NCBI RefSeq assembly: GCF_030408395.1
Contig: NZ_CP046980.1
Location: 2,356,001 to 2,420,000, forward strand
Source: Corynebacterium aquatimens
Lineage (GTDB): Bacteria; Actinomycetota; Actinomycetes; Mycobacteriales; Mycobacteriaceae
Length of the DNA stretch: 64,000 nt
Reading direction: 5' to 3'
Part shown: positions 48,287 through 57,320 of the stretch, one piece after another
Numbering within the stretch: the first letter of the stretch is position 1
Layout of the letters: every line of letters starts with the position of its first letter
Made by a program: the position numbers and the translations under genes
The notes under the pieces: model-generated
Told to the model about the DNA's origin: nothing
Databases searched by the model: none
Seen by the model: only the letters and a program-made list of their open reading frames with translations

Positions 48287-48382
48287 GGCCCCCGAGTTTA
48301 CCCGCTGCCGCACAGTCACGTTCGTGCTCAACTCTCCGCTAGCCTCAACCATCCATCAAGGTTGCACCGTTAGGCTCTGACC
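48287..48382. promoter_or_regulatory. Divergent promoters of pheA and the LCP gene
   Basis: The minus strand has TAAACT about 10 bases before ATG 48286. The plus strand has TAGGCT (48370-48375) about seven bases before ATG 48383. Both transcripts would be leaderless or nearly so. No ribosome site is visible for either. Confidence 0.55.
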
Positions 48383-49612
48383 ATGCCTATCACTCCGCAC
48401 TCGAATGATCCCCGCGACAACCTGGGTGATTACGTGATCGGTGCGGACGGAAAACCCATCGTGGACCGCTACGGCCGCCCCGTGCTCAAGCGCCCCGCAC
48501 CAGCCCCGCAGCACACAACCCCGCAGCACAACCGCCCCAAGCAGTACATGCCCAGCGAGGAGCCCCAGGCCACCGAGTACCAGCCCGCCGAGTACCAGCC
48601 ACGCCGCGTGCCAGACCTCGGCGAGCGCCGCTACCAGCCGAAACAACCACGTCCGAAACAACCACGGCCGCAAAAGCCGCGCCCGAATCAGCAGCGCCCG
48701 AACAAGCAGCGCCCGCGCACCCCACGGATCGGCTGCGGCTGCGGCTCACTGATTGCGGTGCTTGTGACGCTGGTGATCGTCGTTACGCTGTTTGCGGACG
48801 CGAAGCTCAACCGTGTGGATGCGATGCCGGATGACCACGTGAAAAACACTGCGGGAACGAACTGGTTGATTGTTGGCTCCGATTCACGGCAGGGGTTGAG
48901 CCAAGAGGAGGTTGACCGTCTGGGAACGGGCGGTGACCTTGGCCAGGGGCGCACGGACACAATCATGCTGCTGCACATCCCCAACGCGGGCACGGCGACG
49001 TTGGTCTCCATTCCGCGTGATTCCTACGTGGAAATTCCTGGGTACGGCTACGACAAGATCAACGCCGCGTTCGCGTTCGGCGGCCCAGAACTTTTGGCCA
49101 CGACGGTTGAGCAGAACACGGGCCTGCGCGTAGACCATTACGCGGAGATCGGCATGGGCGGCCTGGCCGGCATGGTTGATGTCGTTGGCGGCGTGGAAAT
49201 CTGCGTGGAGGAAGCGATCCAGGATCCGTTGGCAAACCTGGATGTCCAGGCAGGATGCCAGAAGATGGATGGGCCGACCGCGTTGGGATACGTGCGCACG
49301 CGTGCCACAGCGCAGGGTGATTTGGATCGCGTCGCGCGTCAGCGTCAATTCCTCGGTGCGCTCATGGATCGCGTGCTTTCGCCCGGGGTTATGCTCAATC
49401 CCTTCCGCGCGATAGCCCTGGCTACGAGGGGTCCGGGCTTGTTCATCGTCGATAAGCATGATCATGTCTGGCACCTCGCACGCGTCGCGCTGGCCATGCG
49501 CGGCGTCCAAACGGAGACCGTACCCATCGGTGGATTTCAGGACACAGAAGTCGGCAGCGTTGTCTTGTGGGACGAGGCTCAAGCCGACGCTCTCTTCGCG
49601 CGCTTGCGCTAG
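48383..49612 (+). CDS. LytR-CpsA-Psr family glycopolymer ligase
   Basis: The 409-residue protein has an N-terminal cytoplasmic tail of about 115 residues rich in Pro/Gln/Arg repeats (QPRPKQPRPQKPRP...), one transmembrane helix (GSLIAVLVTLVIVVTLFADA) and an extracellular LCP domain. Conserved LCP residues are in LIVGSDSRQG, GRTDTIMLLHI, SIPRDSYVEIPGYGYDKINAAF and YVRTRATAQGDLDRVARQRQFL. Corynebacterial LcpA links arabinogalactan to peptidoglycan; this gene has the C. glutamicum LcpA position downstream of pheA. The symbol is withheld because several LCP paralogues exist. Confidence 0.92.
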   Translation: MPITPHSNDPRDNLGDYVIGADGKPIVDRYGRPVLKRPAPAPQHTTPQHNRPKQYMPSEEPQATEYQPAEYQPRRVPDLGERRYQPKQPRPKQPRPQKPRPNQQRPNKQRPRTPRIGCGCGSLIAVLVTLVIVVTLFADAKLNRVDAMPDDHVKNTAGTNWLIVGSDSRQGLSQEEVDRLGTGGDLGQGRTDTIMLLHIPNAGTATLVSIPRDSYVEIPGYGYDKINAAFAFGGPELLATTVEQNTGLRVDHYAEIGMGGLAGMVDVVGGVEICVEEAIQDPLANLDVQAGCQKMDGPTALGYVRTRATAQGDLDRVARQRQFLGALMDRVLSPGVMLNPFRAIALATRGPGLFIVDKHDHVWHLARVALAMRGVQTETVPIGGFQDTEVGSVVLWDEAQADALFARLR

Positions 49613-50098
49613 CAGCACGCTTATCGACGATCCCCTCCCAACTGCAGCCCGTCTGGTCAGTCATCTGACAAGAAGCTCTCTTCGGATCTGCTCATGTCCT
49701 CCTCCAAGGACAAGGGCAGCACCGCCATGGACTGGCTGAGGTTCGCGGGCCGGGCGCACAGTGGTCCGCGCGGTTACGAATCAAACGACACCCCCACTTT
49801 CCCGTTGTTCATCCGGGAGGGTGGGGGTGTTGTTGTCTTGGGTCGTTCTTGCATAAAACTTACGTCTCAGTTGTTTATAAGTCACGGGGGTAAGTAGTAG
49901 GGGTAGTGATTTTAGCTTTCTAATCAATCATTAAGGTTAGCTCGTGCTAAGTTCTATCTTCGAGAGCAACAGTTTTCACAGATGAACCGCATTATGTGAG
50001 GTGAAAAGGGAAAATGTCGCTCCAAAAGGACTAGGAAGCGATTCTTAACCTTTTTCTACTCCCCACATACTGACTTAAGTTTCCTGAAAGGTAACCCA
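49613..50098. other. 486-bp intergenic region before the surface-protein gene
   Basis: The region holds a CGTCGATAAGC motif (minus orientation, 49619-49629), a terminator (49785-49840), and then a 250-bp AT-rich stretch without a convincing gene. In that stretch a dyad TTAGC-tcgt-GCTAA (49937-49950) sits in a TTAAGGTTAGC context slightly reminiscent of iron-regulator boxes. A CTGAAAGG ribosome site precedes ATG 50099. A short frame at 49694-49897 runs through the terminator and is not credible. Confidence 0.6.
49785..49840 (+). terminator. Terminator after the LCP gene
   Basis: The stem ACGACACCCCCAC...CCCG pairs with CGGG...GTGGGGGTGTTGT around a loop containing TTCATC. The same stem-loop plan (CACCCCCA...TTCATCCGGGAG...TGGGGGTG) recurs at 54781-54823, on the far side of the surface-protein gene. 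Confidence 0.8.
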
Positions 50099-53000
50099 AT
50101 GTCCAAGATGAACACCGCACGCCGCCGCGGAACCACCATTGCGGCAGCCGCACTGTCCCTGGCGCTCGTCGCCCCAGTCCTCCAGCCGATCGCTGCACCG
50201 GTGGCACTGCCCGCCGCGCAGGCTGCAGAAGCGACCACGACCGCCACAAGCGCCTCGAATCTGCAGAGCCGGCCTACACAGGTCCTCGAGGCGGACGCGT
50301 ACGCCAACGGCTACGTCAAGAGCGCGACGGATCTGACCAACGCAAAGCACACGGTTTCCGGTCGCGCGTACGTCTACCGCACCACTTCGGACGCCCAGGG
50401 CTACGACCCTTCGCTTTCCACCACCGGCGAAAGCCGCACCCCCGTGCCAGAAGGCACCGTGGTGAAACTCCAGTGGATGGACGACGACGGCGCGGTTTCG
50501 CCGATCTACACCGCGAAAACCACGAACACCAAGGGCCGCGACTCCGACCCGAAGAACGTGACCTCAAACTTCAGCCCATCGGGCCCTGGTGCGTACGCAT
50601 TTGATCTCCGCGAGGGGTTCGTCGACGCTAACGGCCGTAAGCACATCTACAACGCCACGGGCGGCCAGATGGTGAAGATCTGGATTGATCCGTACAAGGA
50701 TCCGATGACCGGAAACATGCAAAACATGCTGCGTGTTGCGCCGGGTGGTACTCCGGGTACCTTCGGTGCCGCCGGTGGTCTGCTCTGGAACAACCTCGGC
50801 TCGTTCCCGTTCGCCGGTCAGAACCTTCAGAGGACTGCAATTTGGATGAACGAGGTCCCCGAACCGCGTAACGACGGTTCGAACTACATGACCAAGCCTC
50901 GCAAACAGTGGATCGAGGACAATGCTGGCCCGCTTAAGCGTCTTGCCGGCGGTGAGATTTCCAGCCCGAAGTACCAGACGCCAAAGCAGCCGATCGAATA
51001 CACCGTAAGCGGTCAGGTCTGGCGCGAAATCGACTTCGGCCAAGGCGTGAGCAAGAGCGCCGTGGGCAACGAAGTCACGCAGACCTTCGACCCCTACGAT
51101 GCGAAGATCGCAGACGGCAAGTACTCCGTCGTGCTCACCATGCTCACCGAGGAAGCTGCGCAGTCCTACAAGGTTGCGATGAACGGCACCAACCCGGCAA
51201 AGCGTGCCGAGGCGACCAAGAAGTGGCTCGAAGACTACCGCGCCAAGGGCCAGGACCCAATCGTCGCAACGGTTAAGGCACCCGTGATCGGTAGCCACTA
51301 CACCGCCCGCTTCCCCAAGGAAGCCTTCGACAAGACCAACGCGAATTCCATCTACGGCTTCTTGGTCGATGAGAACGAGCAGATTGTGACTTCGTACTCC
51401 ACCTACAACAATGCTGAGTACGCATACCCACGTCGCAACCGCATGCTGAACCCGAAGAACGGTAGCCTCCAGGCCCCGACCGACATCACGTCGCTGCGTG
51501 AGCCGTTCCTGCAGGGCAACAACCGCTGGATCAACGTCAACTTCGCTGCACCGATCACCAATGAGGCACGTATCGACATTCTTGAGTACGACGTCTTCAA
51601 CAACCCGGCGCCGCACGGCACTCCACTTGAGGTACGCGTTGACGGTGAACTCTCCAACATGCGTAACCGCATTGTGTGGACGAAGAATAACCAACGCAGT
51701 GATGACGACGCGACGAAGATCGAGGACACCGCCCTGCAGGTCTGTGAAATTGAGACCGTCGAAGATGCGAAGAAGTGCACCTTCACCGCGTGGGACCTTG
51801 ATGGGGATAAGAAGGTCAACGACGGTGACGTTCTTACTGCGACGCTGTACTTCGACAACTACCCGATTTCGCGCGACTCCGTGGTCGTCCTGGGCGACAA
51901 GCAGAACTCCCAGTACCAGCCGAGCTACCCGCACACTCAGATCCCGAAGGGCGAGTCGCGAGAGATCAAGCCAACCTGGACCGATGGTAAGGGTAACCCC
52001 ATCAATCCTCCGGTTGACTCCGAGGGGAACGGCCCGACATTCGAGCTCGAGCCCGGCGTGACCGGTATCCCGGAGTCCATCACTGTGGCACCTGACGGCA
52101 CCGTCGTCGTGACAGGTGAGACACCGGTTGGCAAGTACCAGATCCCCGTCGTTGTGACCTACCCGGATGGTTCACGCGAGATCGTTACCGCCAAGGTCGA
52201 CGTGGTCAACGGCAGCGACGCGACGAACACCACCCCGCGTTGGGACAACACCTCCACCCCGGCCGGCGAGCCGGTGAAGGTCCCGAACACCGGTGACCCA
52301 ATCCCTGCAGGCAGCACGGTCGAGGTAACCTCCGACAAGAACTGGACCGTTACCACTACCCCTGAAGGCGTCGTCACAGTCACTCCGCCGGCTGATGCAA
52401 AGACCGGCGACAAGTCCACGATCACGGTCACCGTGACGTACCCTGATGGTTCCGTCGACGTTGAGAAGTTCACCGTCACCGTGGACAATAAGGACGGTGG
52501 CGACAACGCTGCGACCACCACCCCGAACTGGGACAATCAGGAGACCACGCCGGGTGAACCGGTGAAGGTTCCGAACACCGGTGACCCGCTGCCCGAGGGC
52601 ACGAAGGTCACCCCGACCATCCCCAACAACCCGGGTGGTTGGACCGTCGATGTAGACGGCGACGGCACCATTACCGTGACGCCGCCGAAGGACTCCCAGG
52701 TCGGCGACAAGATCGAGGTCGAGGTCGACGTAACGTACCCGGACGGTTCCAAGGACAAGGAAACCTTCACGGTCACCGTCGTCGATGTTGTGGATGTCTA
52801 CACGGTTGGGTACCCGAACACCAAGGTCAAGGTCGGCGAATCCGAGACCGCATCCCCGGTGTTCAGCACCAACCCGAAAGAGAAGAACTTCACCGAGGTT
52901 CCCGGCGCCAAGAACGACCACGACGGCCTGTGGTCCGTCGGTAAGCCTGGCGTCCGCGACGGAAAAGTGAAGGCTACCGCACCGAACCAGGACAAGCTGG

Positions 53001-54736
53001 CGAAGGCGTTCACGGACACGCGCGACCGAATCGTTAAGGGCCAGTGCGAACCGGGCAAGGTTGCACCGGAGGACATCAAGAGGATCATCGAGGAGATCAA
53101 GAAGCTCTTCTCTGCTGGTACCGCTGTGGATGTCACGTTCGAAGCGGGTGCAACTCCATCGAAGAACGTACCGGTTCGTTTCACGCTGGTGGATGCTAAC
53201 GGCAAGCCGTTGGCTGACAGTGATGACTGGGATGGCGACGGTAAGAGCAACGAGGATGAAATCCGCGACTGCGAAAACCCGCTCAACCCAAGTGACCAGA
53301 AGGCACCGGACTGGAACGACACCTCAACCACCCCGGGCCAGCCTGTCGTCGTGGAAAACACCGGTGGCCCGGTCAAGCCGGGCACCACGGTGGAGATCTC
53401 TGATCCCACCAAGGGCAAGGTCGAAATCGACCCGACCACCGGCGACATCACCTTCGTTCCAAGCGACGACTTGAAGCCGGGCGACAAGGTCACCGTTGTG
53501 GTCAAGGATCCTGAGGGCAACAAGATCGATGAATTCACCATCGAGATCGTTGCTGAGAACCCGGACTGGAACGACGCGGAAACCCAGCCGAACAAGCCGG
53601 TAGAGGTCAAGAATGAAGGCGGCCCAGTTCGCCCTGGCACCACGGTCAAGGTCACGGATCCGACGAAGGGCACTGCGACGATCGATCCGAACAGCGGTGA
53701 CATCACCTTCACTCCGAGCCCGAACATGGAACCAGATGACGTCGCGTTCATCGTCGTCACCGGACCAGATGACAAGGAGATTGACACCTTCCACGTCACG
53801 GTCGTGGTCAGCGAGCCGTACTGGAACGACGCTTCCACCCCGGCGGACAAGCCGGTCACCATCCCGAACGAGGGTGGTCCGACCAAGCCTGGCACCACCG
53901 TCACCGTTGAAGGCGGCGAGGGCAAGGGCACCGCGAAAATCGATGACAACGGCAACATCACGTTCACCCCGGGTGACAACGCGAAGCCGGGCGACAAGAT
54001 TACGGTGACGGTGAAGGACCCGTCGGGCAACATCATCGACACGATCACCGTCACGGTGAAGGACCCGACCAAGGTAGTCGAGCCGCCGATTTACAACTCG
54101 GGTACGGATACCACCACGGTGACTACGACGGTGGAGAAGTGGACAGGCCTGTCCAGCCACCTGCCGGACCGCGATCACTGCATCGCTACGCTGGCAAGCT
54201 TCGGTATTCCGCTGGCACTGCTGATTCCGGTTGGTATCGTGGCTGCCGCTGGCCTACCGGGTCTGCAGCCGATGATGGACCAGGTCAGCGTCCAGATCAA
54301 GCAGGCCAACACGAACCTGCAGCAGTCACTGGGTGTCTTCAACCCAGAGGTCGCCCGCGTGGCAGCGCAGATCGACGCGCAGCTCGCACCGGTCGGTCTG
54401 AACCTCGCGCAGGCGGCGATCGGCCTGGCACTGCTGGCAGCCGGTATTGCGGCGATCGTCTCGGTCTACAAGGCCTGTGTTGACCCGAACGGTGTCCAGG
54501 TCCTGTCCTCGACTGGCAGCAGCGGACGCGGTGCAGGCAAGGGTTCGGACAAGAAGAAGTCCACGTCCCCGACCACCACGTCGACGACCAGCGCAGCGAC
54601 TGAGCCCAAGCCGTCTGAGCCCACGTCGACTAAGTCCAAGCCGTCTGAGCCCACGACGACTGAGTCCACGTCGACTGAGCCCACGTCGACTGAGTCCACC
54701 ACCACGGCCCCGACCACCACGCCGGAGTCGAACTAG
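50099..54736 (+). CDS. Large repeat-rich surface protein (YPDG/Rib-like repeats)
   Basis: The 1545-residue secreted protein begins with a signal peptide (ALSLALVAPVLQPIAAPVALPAAQAAEA). A 600-residue globular N region follows, then two Rib-like YPDG repeats (about 705-905, each ending VTYPDGS...FTVTV). A linker holds a calcium-loop-like DSDDWDGDGKSNEDE (about 1040-1055), followed by three further repeats (about 1068-1327, each with WND and GGPxxPGTTV). Two hydrophobic helices (about 1364-1386 and 1440-1459) precede a Thr/Ser/Pro/Glu tail. There is no LPxTG motif. It is probably an adhesin or surface-layer-type protein held by the C-terminal helices. Repeats invite copy-number change. Confidence 0.88.
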   Translation: MSKMNTARRRGTTIAAAALSLALVAPVLQPIAAPVALPAAQAAEATTTATSASNLQSRPTQVLEADAYANGYVKSATDLTNAKHTVSGRAYVYRTTSDAQGYDPSLSTTGESRTPVPEGTVVKLQWMDDDGAVSPIYTAKTTNTKGRDSDPKNVTSNFSPSGPGAYAFDLREGFVDANGRKHIYNATGGQMVKIWIDPYKDPMTGNMQNMLRVAPGGTPGTFGAAGGLLWNNLGSFPFAGQNLQRTAIWMNEVPEPRNDGSNYMTKPRKQWIEDNAGPLKRLAGGEISSPKYQTPKQPIEYTVSGQVWREIDFGQGVSKSAVGNEVTQTFDPYDAKIADGKYSVVLTMLTEEAAQSYKVAMNGTNPAKRAEATKKWLEDYRAKGQDPIVATVKAPVIGSHYTARFPKEAFDKTNANSIYGFLVDENEQIVTSYSTYNNAEYAYPRRNRMLNPKNGSLQAPTDITSLREPFLQGNNRWINVNFAAPITNEARIDILEYDVFNNPAPHGTPLEVRVDGELSNMRNRIVWTKNNQRSDDDATKIEDTALQVCEIETVEDAKKCTFTAWDLDGDKKVNDGDVLTATLYFDNYPISRDSVVVLGDKQNSQYQPSYPHTQIPKGESREIKPTWTDGKGNPINPPVDSEGNGPTFELEPGVTGIPESITVAPDGTVVVTGETPVGKYQIPVVVTYPDGSREIVTAKVDVVNGSDATNTTPRWDNTSTPAGEPVKVPNTGDPIPAGSTVEVTSDKNWTVTTTPEGVVTVTPPADAKTGDKSTITVTVTYPDGSVDVEKFTVTVDNKDGGDNAATTTPNWDNQETTPGEPVKVPNTGDPLPEGTKVTPTIPNNPGGWTVDVDGDGTITVTPPKDSQVGDKIEVEVDVTYPDGSKDKETFTVTVVDVVDVYTVGYPNTKVKVGESETASPVFSTNPKEKNFTEVPGAKNDHDGLWSVGKPGVRDGKVKATAPNQDKLAKAFTDTRDRIVKGQCEPGKVAPEDIKRIIEEIKKLFSAGTAVDVTFEAGATPSKNVPVRFTLVDANGKPLADSDDWDGDGKSNEDEIRDCENPLNPSDQKAPDWNDTSTTPGQPVVVENTGGPVKPGTTVEISDPTKGKVEIDPTTGDITFVPSDDLKPGDKVTVVVKDPEGNKIDEFTIEIVAENPDWNDAETQPNKPVEVKNEGGPVRPGTTVKVTDPTKGTATIDPNSGDITFTPSPNMEPDDVAFIVVTGPDDKEIDTFHVTVVVSEPYWNDASTPADKPVTIPNEGGPTKPGTTVTVEGGEGKGTAKIDDNGNITFTPGDNAKPGDKITVTVKDPSGNIIDTITVTVKDPTKVVEPPIYNSGTDTTTVTTTVEKWTGLSSHLPDRDHCIATLASFGIPLALLIPVGIVAAAGLPGLQPMMDQVSVQIKQANTNLQQSLGVFNPEVARVAAQIDAQLAPVGLNLAQAAIGLALLAAGIAAIVSVYKACVDPNGVQVLSSTGSSGRGAGKGSDKKKSTSPTTTSTTSAATEPKPSEPTSTKSKPSEPTTTESTSTEPTSTESTTTAPTTTPESN

Positions 54737-54746
54737 TAAATAGCTT

Positions 54747-54770
54747 GGGTCAGATGGGCTGATCTGACCC
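54747..54770. terminator. Hairpin just after the surface-protein stop
   Basis: A perfect 9-bp stem GGGTCAGAT / ATCTGACCC has a six-base loop, 10 bases after the stop codon. No T run follows directly, so it may act with the next stem-loop. Confidence 0.65.
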
Positions 54771-54780
54771 CCACAAACGT

Positions 54781-54823
54781 GGCACCCCCATCTCCTGTCG
54801 TTCATCCGGGAGATGGGGGTGCC
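54781..54823. terminator. Bidirectional terminator between surface protein and permease
   Basis: The stem GGCACCCCCATCTCC / GGAGATGGGGGTGCC is 15 bp with a 13-base loop containing GTTCATCC. It is followed by CTTT and separates convergent genes. It is a close relative of the stem-loop at 49785-49840. Confidence 0.88.
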
Positions 54824-54834
54824 ACCCTTTACGC

Positions 54835-56298
54835 TTAATGGCCGCCGGGGACGGGGTTGCTCACGCCGGGGACTTTGTGGCGGCCGGTGATGTAGTACAT
54901 GGCTACGGCAATGACCGAGAAGGCAAGGCCGACAAAGAAGGCCACGCGGAAGTCCGGCAACCACAGCATGATCCCGAAGGTGAACAGGATAAAGAAGATG
55001 GCAAAGTACTGGCCCCATGGCCACAACGGGACCTTGTAGTCAAGGGAGGACAGCTCTTCGGGGGACATCTTTCGTCGAGAAGCGAGGTGCGCAAGCAGAA
55101 TCATGAGCCACACGAAGATGGTGGCGAATGTTGCTAGCGACGCGACGATTTCAAACACGCGGTCCGGGATGTAGGTGTTGGCCACCACGCCGATGACCAT
55201 GACGGCTAGGAGGATCACGGTGGTCATGACGGGAACACCACGGACGGTTTTAGCCATGACCTTCGGGGCGAACTCCTGCTTGGCCAGTCCGGTGAGCACG
55301 CGGCCGGCGCCGAAGAGGTCCGCGTTGATGGCGGACAGCGCGGCGGTAATGACCACGACGTTGAGCAGCGCAGCCGCCCAGTTCACGCCGAGGGCGCTGA
55401 AGATCTGAACAAACGGAGACTCGTCGCCGGTGATGGAGCGCCACGGGTTGATCATCAAAATGACCAGGATGGCTAAGACGTAAAACACCAGGATGCGCAC
55501 CGGGACGGTGTTGATTGCCTTGGGGATGGAGGACTTGGGGTCCTCAGCCTCAGAACCGGCGACGCCGATGATTTCCGTGCCACCGAAGGCGAAGAGCACA
55601 AGGATGAAGGACGACACCATTCCGCTGAAACCGTTGGGGAAGAATCCGCCGTCGTTGACCAGGTTCGCAGGTCCGGTGGAGGCGGAATCGGACAGGCCGA
55701 ACGCCAATACCGCGGCGCCGGCGATGATCATGGCGATCACCGCGCCGACCTTGACCACCGTGAACCAGAACTCGAGTTCACCAAAGGCTTTGGTGCTGGC
55801 TAAGTTGGCGGCACCGACGATGAGCAGGGCGGCCACAATCCACACCCACCGGTTCACGTCGGGGAACCAAAACCCCATGTAGATGCCAATCGCGGTGAGG
55901 TCCGCCAGCGCCACGATCACCATCTCAAACGCGAACATCCAGCCGGTCAGGTAACCGGCGGCACCGCCCATGTGGGCGCGGGAATATTCGGCGAAAGAGC
56001 CGGTAACGGGGTGGCGGACGGACATCTCACCTAAGGCGCGGAGCATGAAATACACCACCGCACCGCCGAGCAGGTACACCAGTAACACGGACGGACCGGC
56101 GGCCTGAATCGCGCCGGCAGAGCCGTAGAACAGGCCCGTACCAATCGCCGAGCCCAGCGCAATGAAGTTCAGGTGGCGGGTCTTCAGTCCGCCGCGGCGG
56201 ACCACCTGCGGCGGTGTGGAACCGGCAGGATCCGTGGGATCGGTTGCGGAAATTACCGTAGTTGGGCGTGGCGCATCGGCGCGCGGATTCTCAGTCAC
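54835..56298 (-). CDS. Amino-acid permease, APC superfamily
   Basis: The 487-residue protein has twelve helices. The first has the APC signature HLNFIALGSAIGTGLFYGSAGAIQAAGPSVLLVYLL, and the second region PVTGSFAEYSRAHMGGAAGYLTGWMF matches the amino-acid transporter motif of the AAT subfamily. It should import a neutral, aromatic or GABA-type amino acid with protons; the exact substrate is not readable. It is monocistronic, ending at the shared terminator with the surface protein. Confidence 0.92.
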   Translation of the reverse strand: MTENPRADAPRPTTVISATDPTDPAGSTPPQVVRRGGLKTRHLNFIALGSAIGTGLFYGSAGAIQAAGPSVLLVYLLGGAVVYFMLRALGEMSVRHPVTGSFAEYSRAHMGGAAGYLTGWMFAFEMVIVALADLTAIGIYMGFWFPDVNRWVWIVAALLIVGAANLASTKAFGELEFWFTVVKVGAVIAMIIAGAAVLAFGLSDSASTGPANLVNDGGFFPNGFSGMVSSFILVLFAFGGTEIIGVAGSEAEDPKSSIPKAINTVPVRILVFYVLAILVILMINPWRSITGDESPFVQIFSALGVNWAAALLNVVVITAALSAINADLFGAGRVLTGLAKQEFAPKVMAKTVRGVPVMTTVILLAVMVIGVVANTYIPDRVFEIVASLATFATIFVWLMILLAHLASRRKMSPEELSSLDYKVPLWPWGQYFAIFFILFTFGIMLWLPDFRVAFFVGLAFSVIAVAMYYITGRHKVPGVSNPVPGGH

Positions 56299-56366
56299 CC
56301 GCTCATGCTATGCACACGCACTAAAAATATCCGAAACGGGTCAGCGCATAAACCCTAAAAGGGGGA

Positions 56367-57320
56367 TTAAATGGTCACTTGCCGTGACTTGATGTTCTCC
56401 AACTGCTTGCGCTCGTCGGCGGAGAGCTGAGCGTCGTTTGCGTATTCCTTCTCAATCTCTGCGTTGAGGCGCTGAAGATCTGCCACGTACGTGTCGGGGG
56501 CGACCTCCGGGTCGAGGTCAAACACCGGCACTACCAATCCGTGGGTGCGGAAGGTTCCGGCCAACTTGGTGCCCTCGCCAAGGTTCAGCTCGCCGCGCGC
56601 CGCGATGCGGGCCAAGGCGTTGAGCAGCTGTGCCTCATTGTCGTCGGGGCGCACCCAGCGGATGTGCGCCTTGCCGCCGCCGGGGTTGACCCACCACGCG
56701 GAGCCCGCCACGCCGGGGCCAGTGGGCACCTTCGTGGACGGCACAATCGCGGCGTTCGCGTTGTTCAGCGCCTGCGCCAGCTGCGGGTTCAGCCCAGCCG
56801 GCCTGTCCCCCGCCGCATCGCCTGACTGCGCAAACCACCAGTTGAAGTCCTCGTGCTCCGTGATCTCCAGTTCGACCGACGGGTCCACCAGGTCTTTCAG
56901 CTCCGGCTGGTTGCCGTCAGCGATAGTGGACACCAAGGTCTCGCCCGGCGCGGCATCGGCCACCCAGTTCAGCGCATACGCCAAGTCTTTGTGCGGGTTG
57001 TGGGAATGCGCTTGGACCTGCAGCGCTACGAAGCGGTCGCCGCCTTCTTCCTCCGGTCGTCGCAAAGCAGCGCCCGCGCCCGGCAGGACGGTGACGACGT
57101 GGACGGGGATTTCCCCGCGAACGGTGACCGTCGTGGTCGCGGACGGCACGAACTCCTGCAGCGCAACCAGGTCGGTCTCCGAAGCGAAGCCCGCAAAGGG
57201 CCGAGGGTCTTTCTGGAAAGCCTCGCGCTCTGCGGCGCGTGCAGCTAGCTTCGCTTGACGACGACTCATGCCCTCCGGCACATCCGTCTGCTTGCGATCT
57301 TTGCGGTTCCTTTTAGCCAT
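56367..57320 (-). CDS. DUF5926 family protein
   Basis: The 317-residue cytosolic protein has a basic N terminus (MAKRNRKDRKQTD and RRQAKLAARAAERE), then a mixed alpha/beta region with VALQVQAHSHNPHKDLAYALNWV and SAWWVNPGGGKAHIRWVRPDDNEAQLLNALARIAA. It resembles the actinobacterial DUF5926 family, of unknown function. ATG 57320 is used; the frame is open to 57338. The start overlaps the GDPD gene by eight bases, so the two are co-translated. A nearby TACGCT may be a -10 box. Confidence 0.75.
   Translation of the reverse strand: MAKRNRKDRKQTDVPEGMSRRQAKLAARAAEREAFQKDPRPFAGFASETDLVALQEFVPSATTTVTVRGEIPVHVVTVLPGAGAALRRPEEEGGDRFVALQVQAHSHNPHKDLAYALNWVADAAPGETLVSTIADGNQPELKDLVDPSVELEITEHEDFNWWFAQSGDAAGDRPAGLNPQLAQALNNANAAIVPSTKVPTGPGVAGSAWWVNPGGGKAHIRWVRPDDNEAQLLNALARIAARGELNLGEGTKLAGTFRTHGLVVPVFDLDPEVAPDTYVADLQRLNAEIEKEYANDAQLSADERKQLENIKSRQVTI

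Noticed and set aside
49694..49897. 67-codon frame between the LCP gene and the surface protein
   Set aside because: It reads straight through a strong terminator stem-loop and has no ribosome site; the product has no recognisable features.
49931..49950. DtxR iron box upstream of the surface protein
   Set aside because: Only the left half (AGGTTAGC) resembles the consensus and the dyad centre is shifted; kept only as an unassigned dyad.
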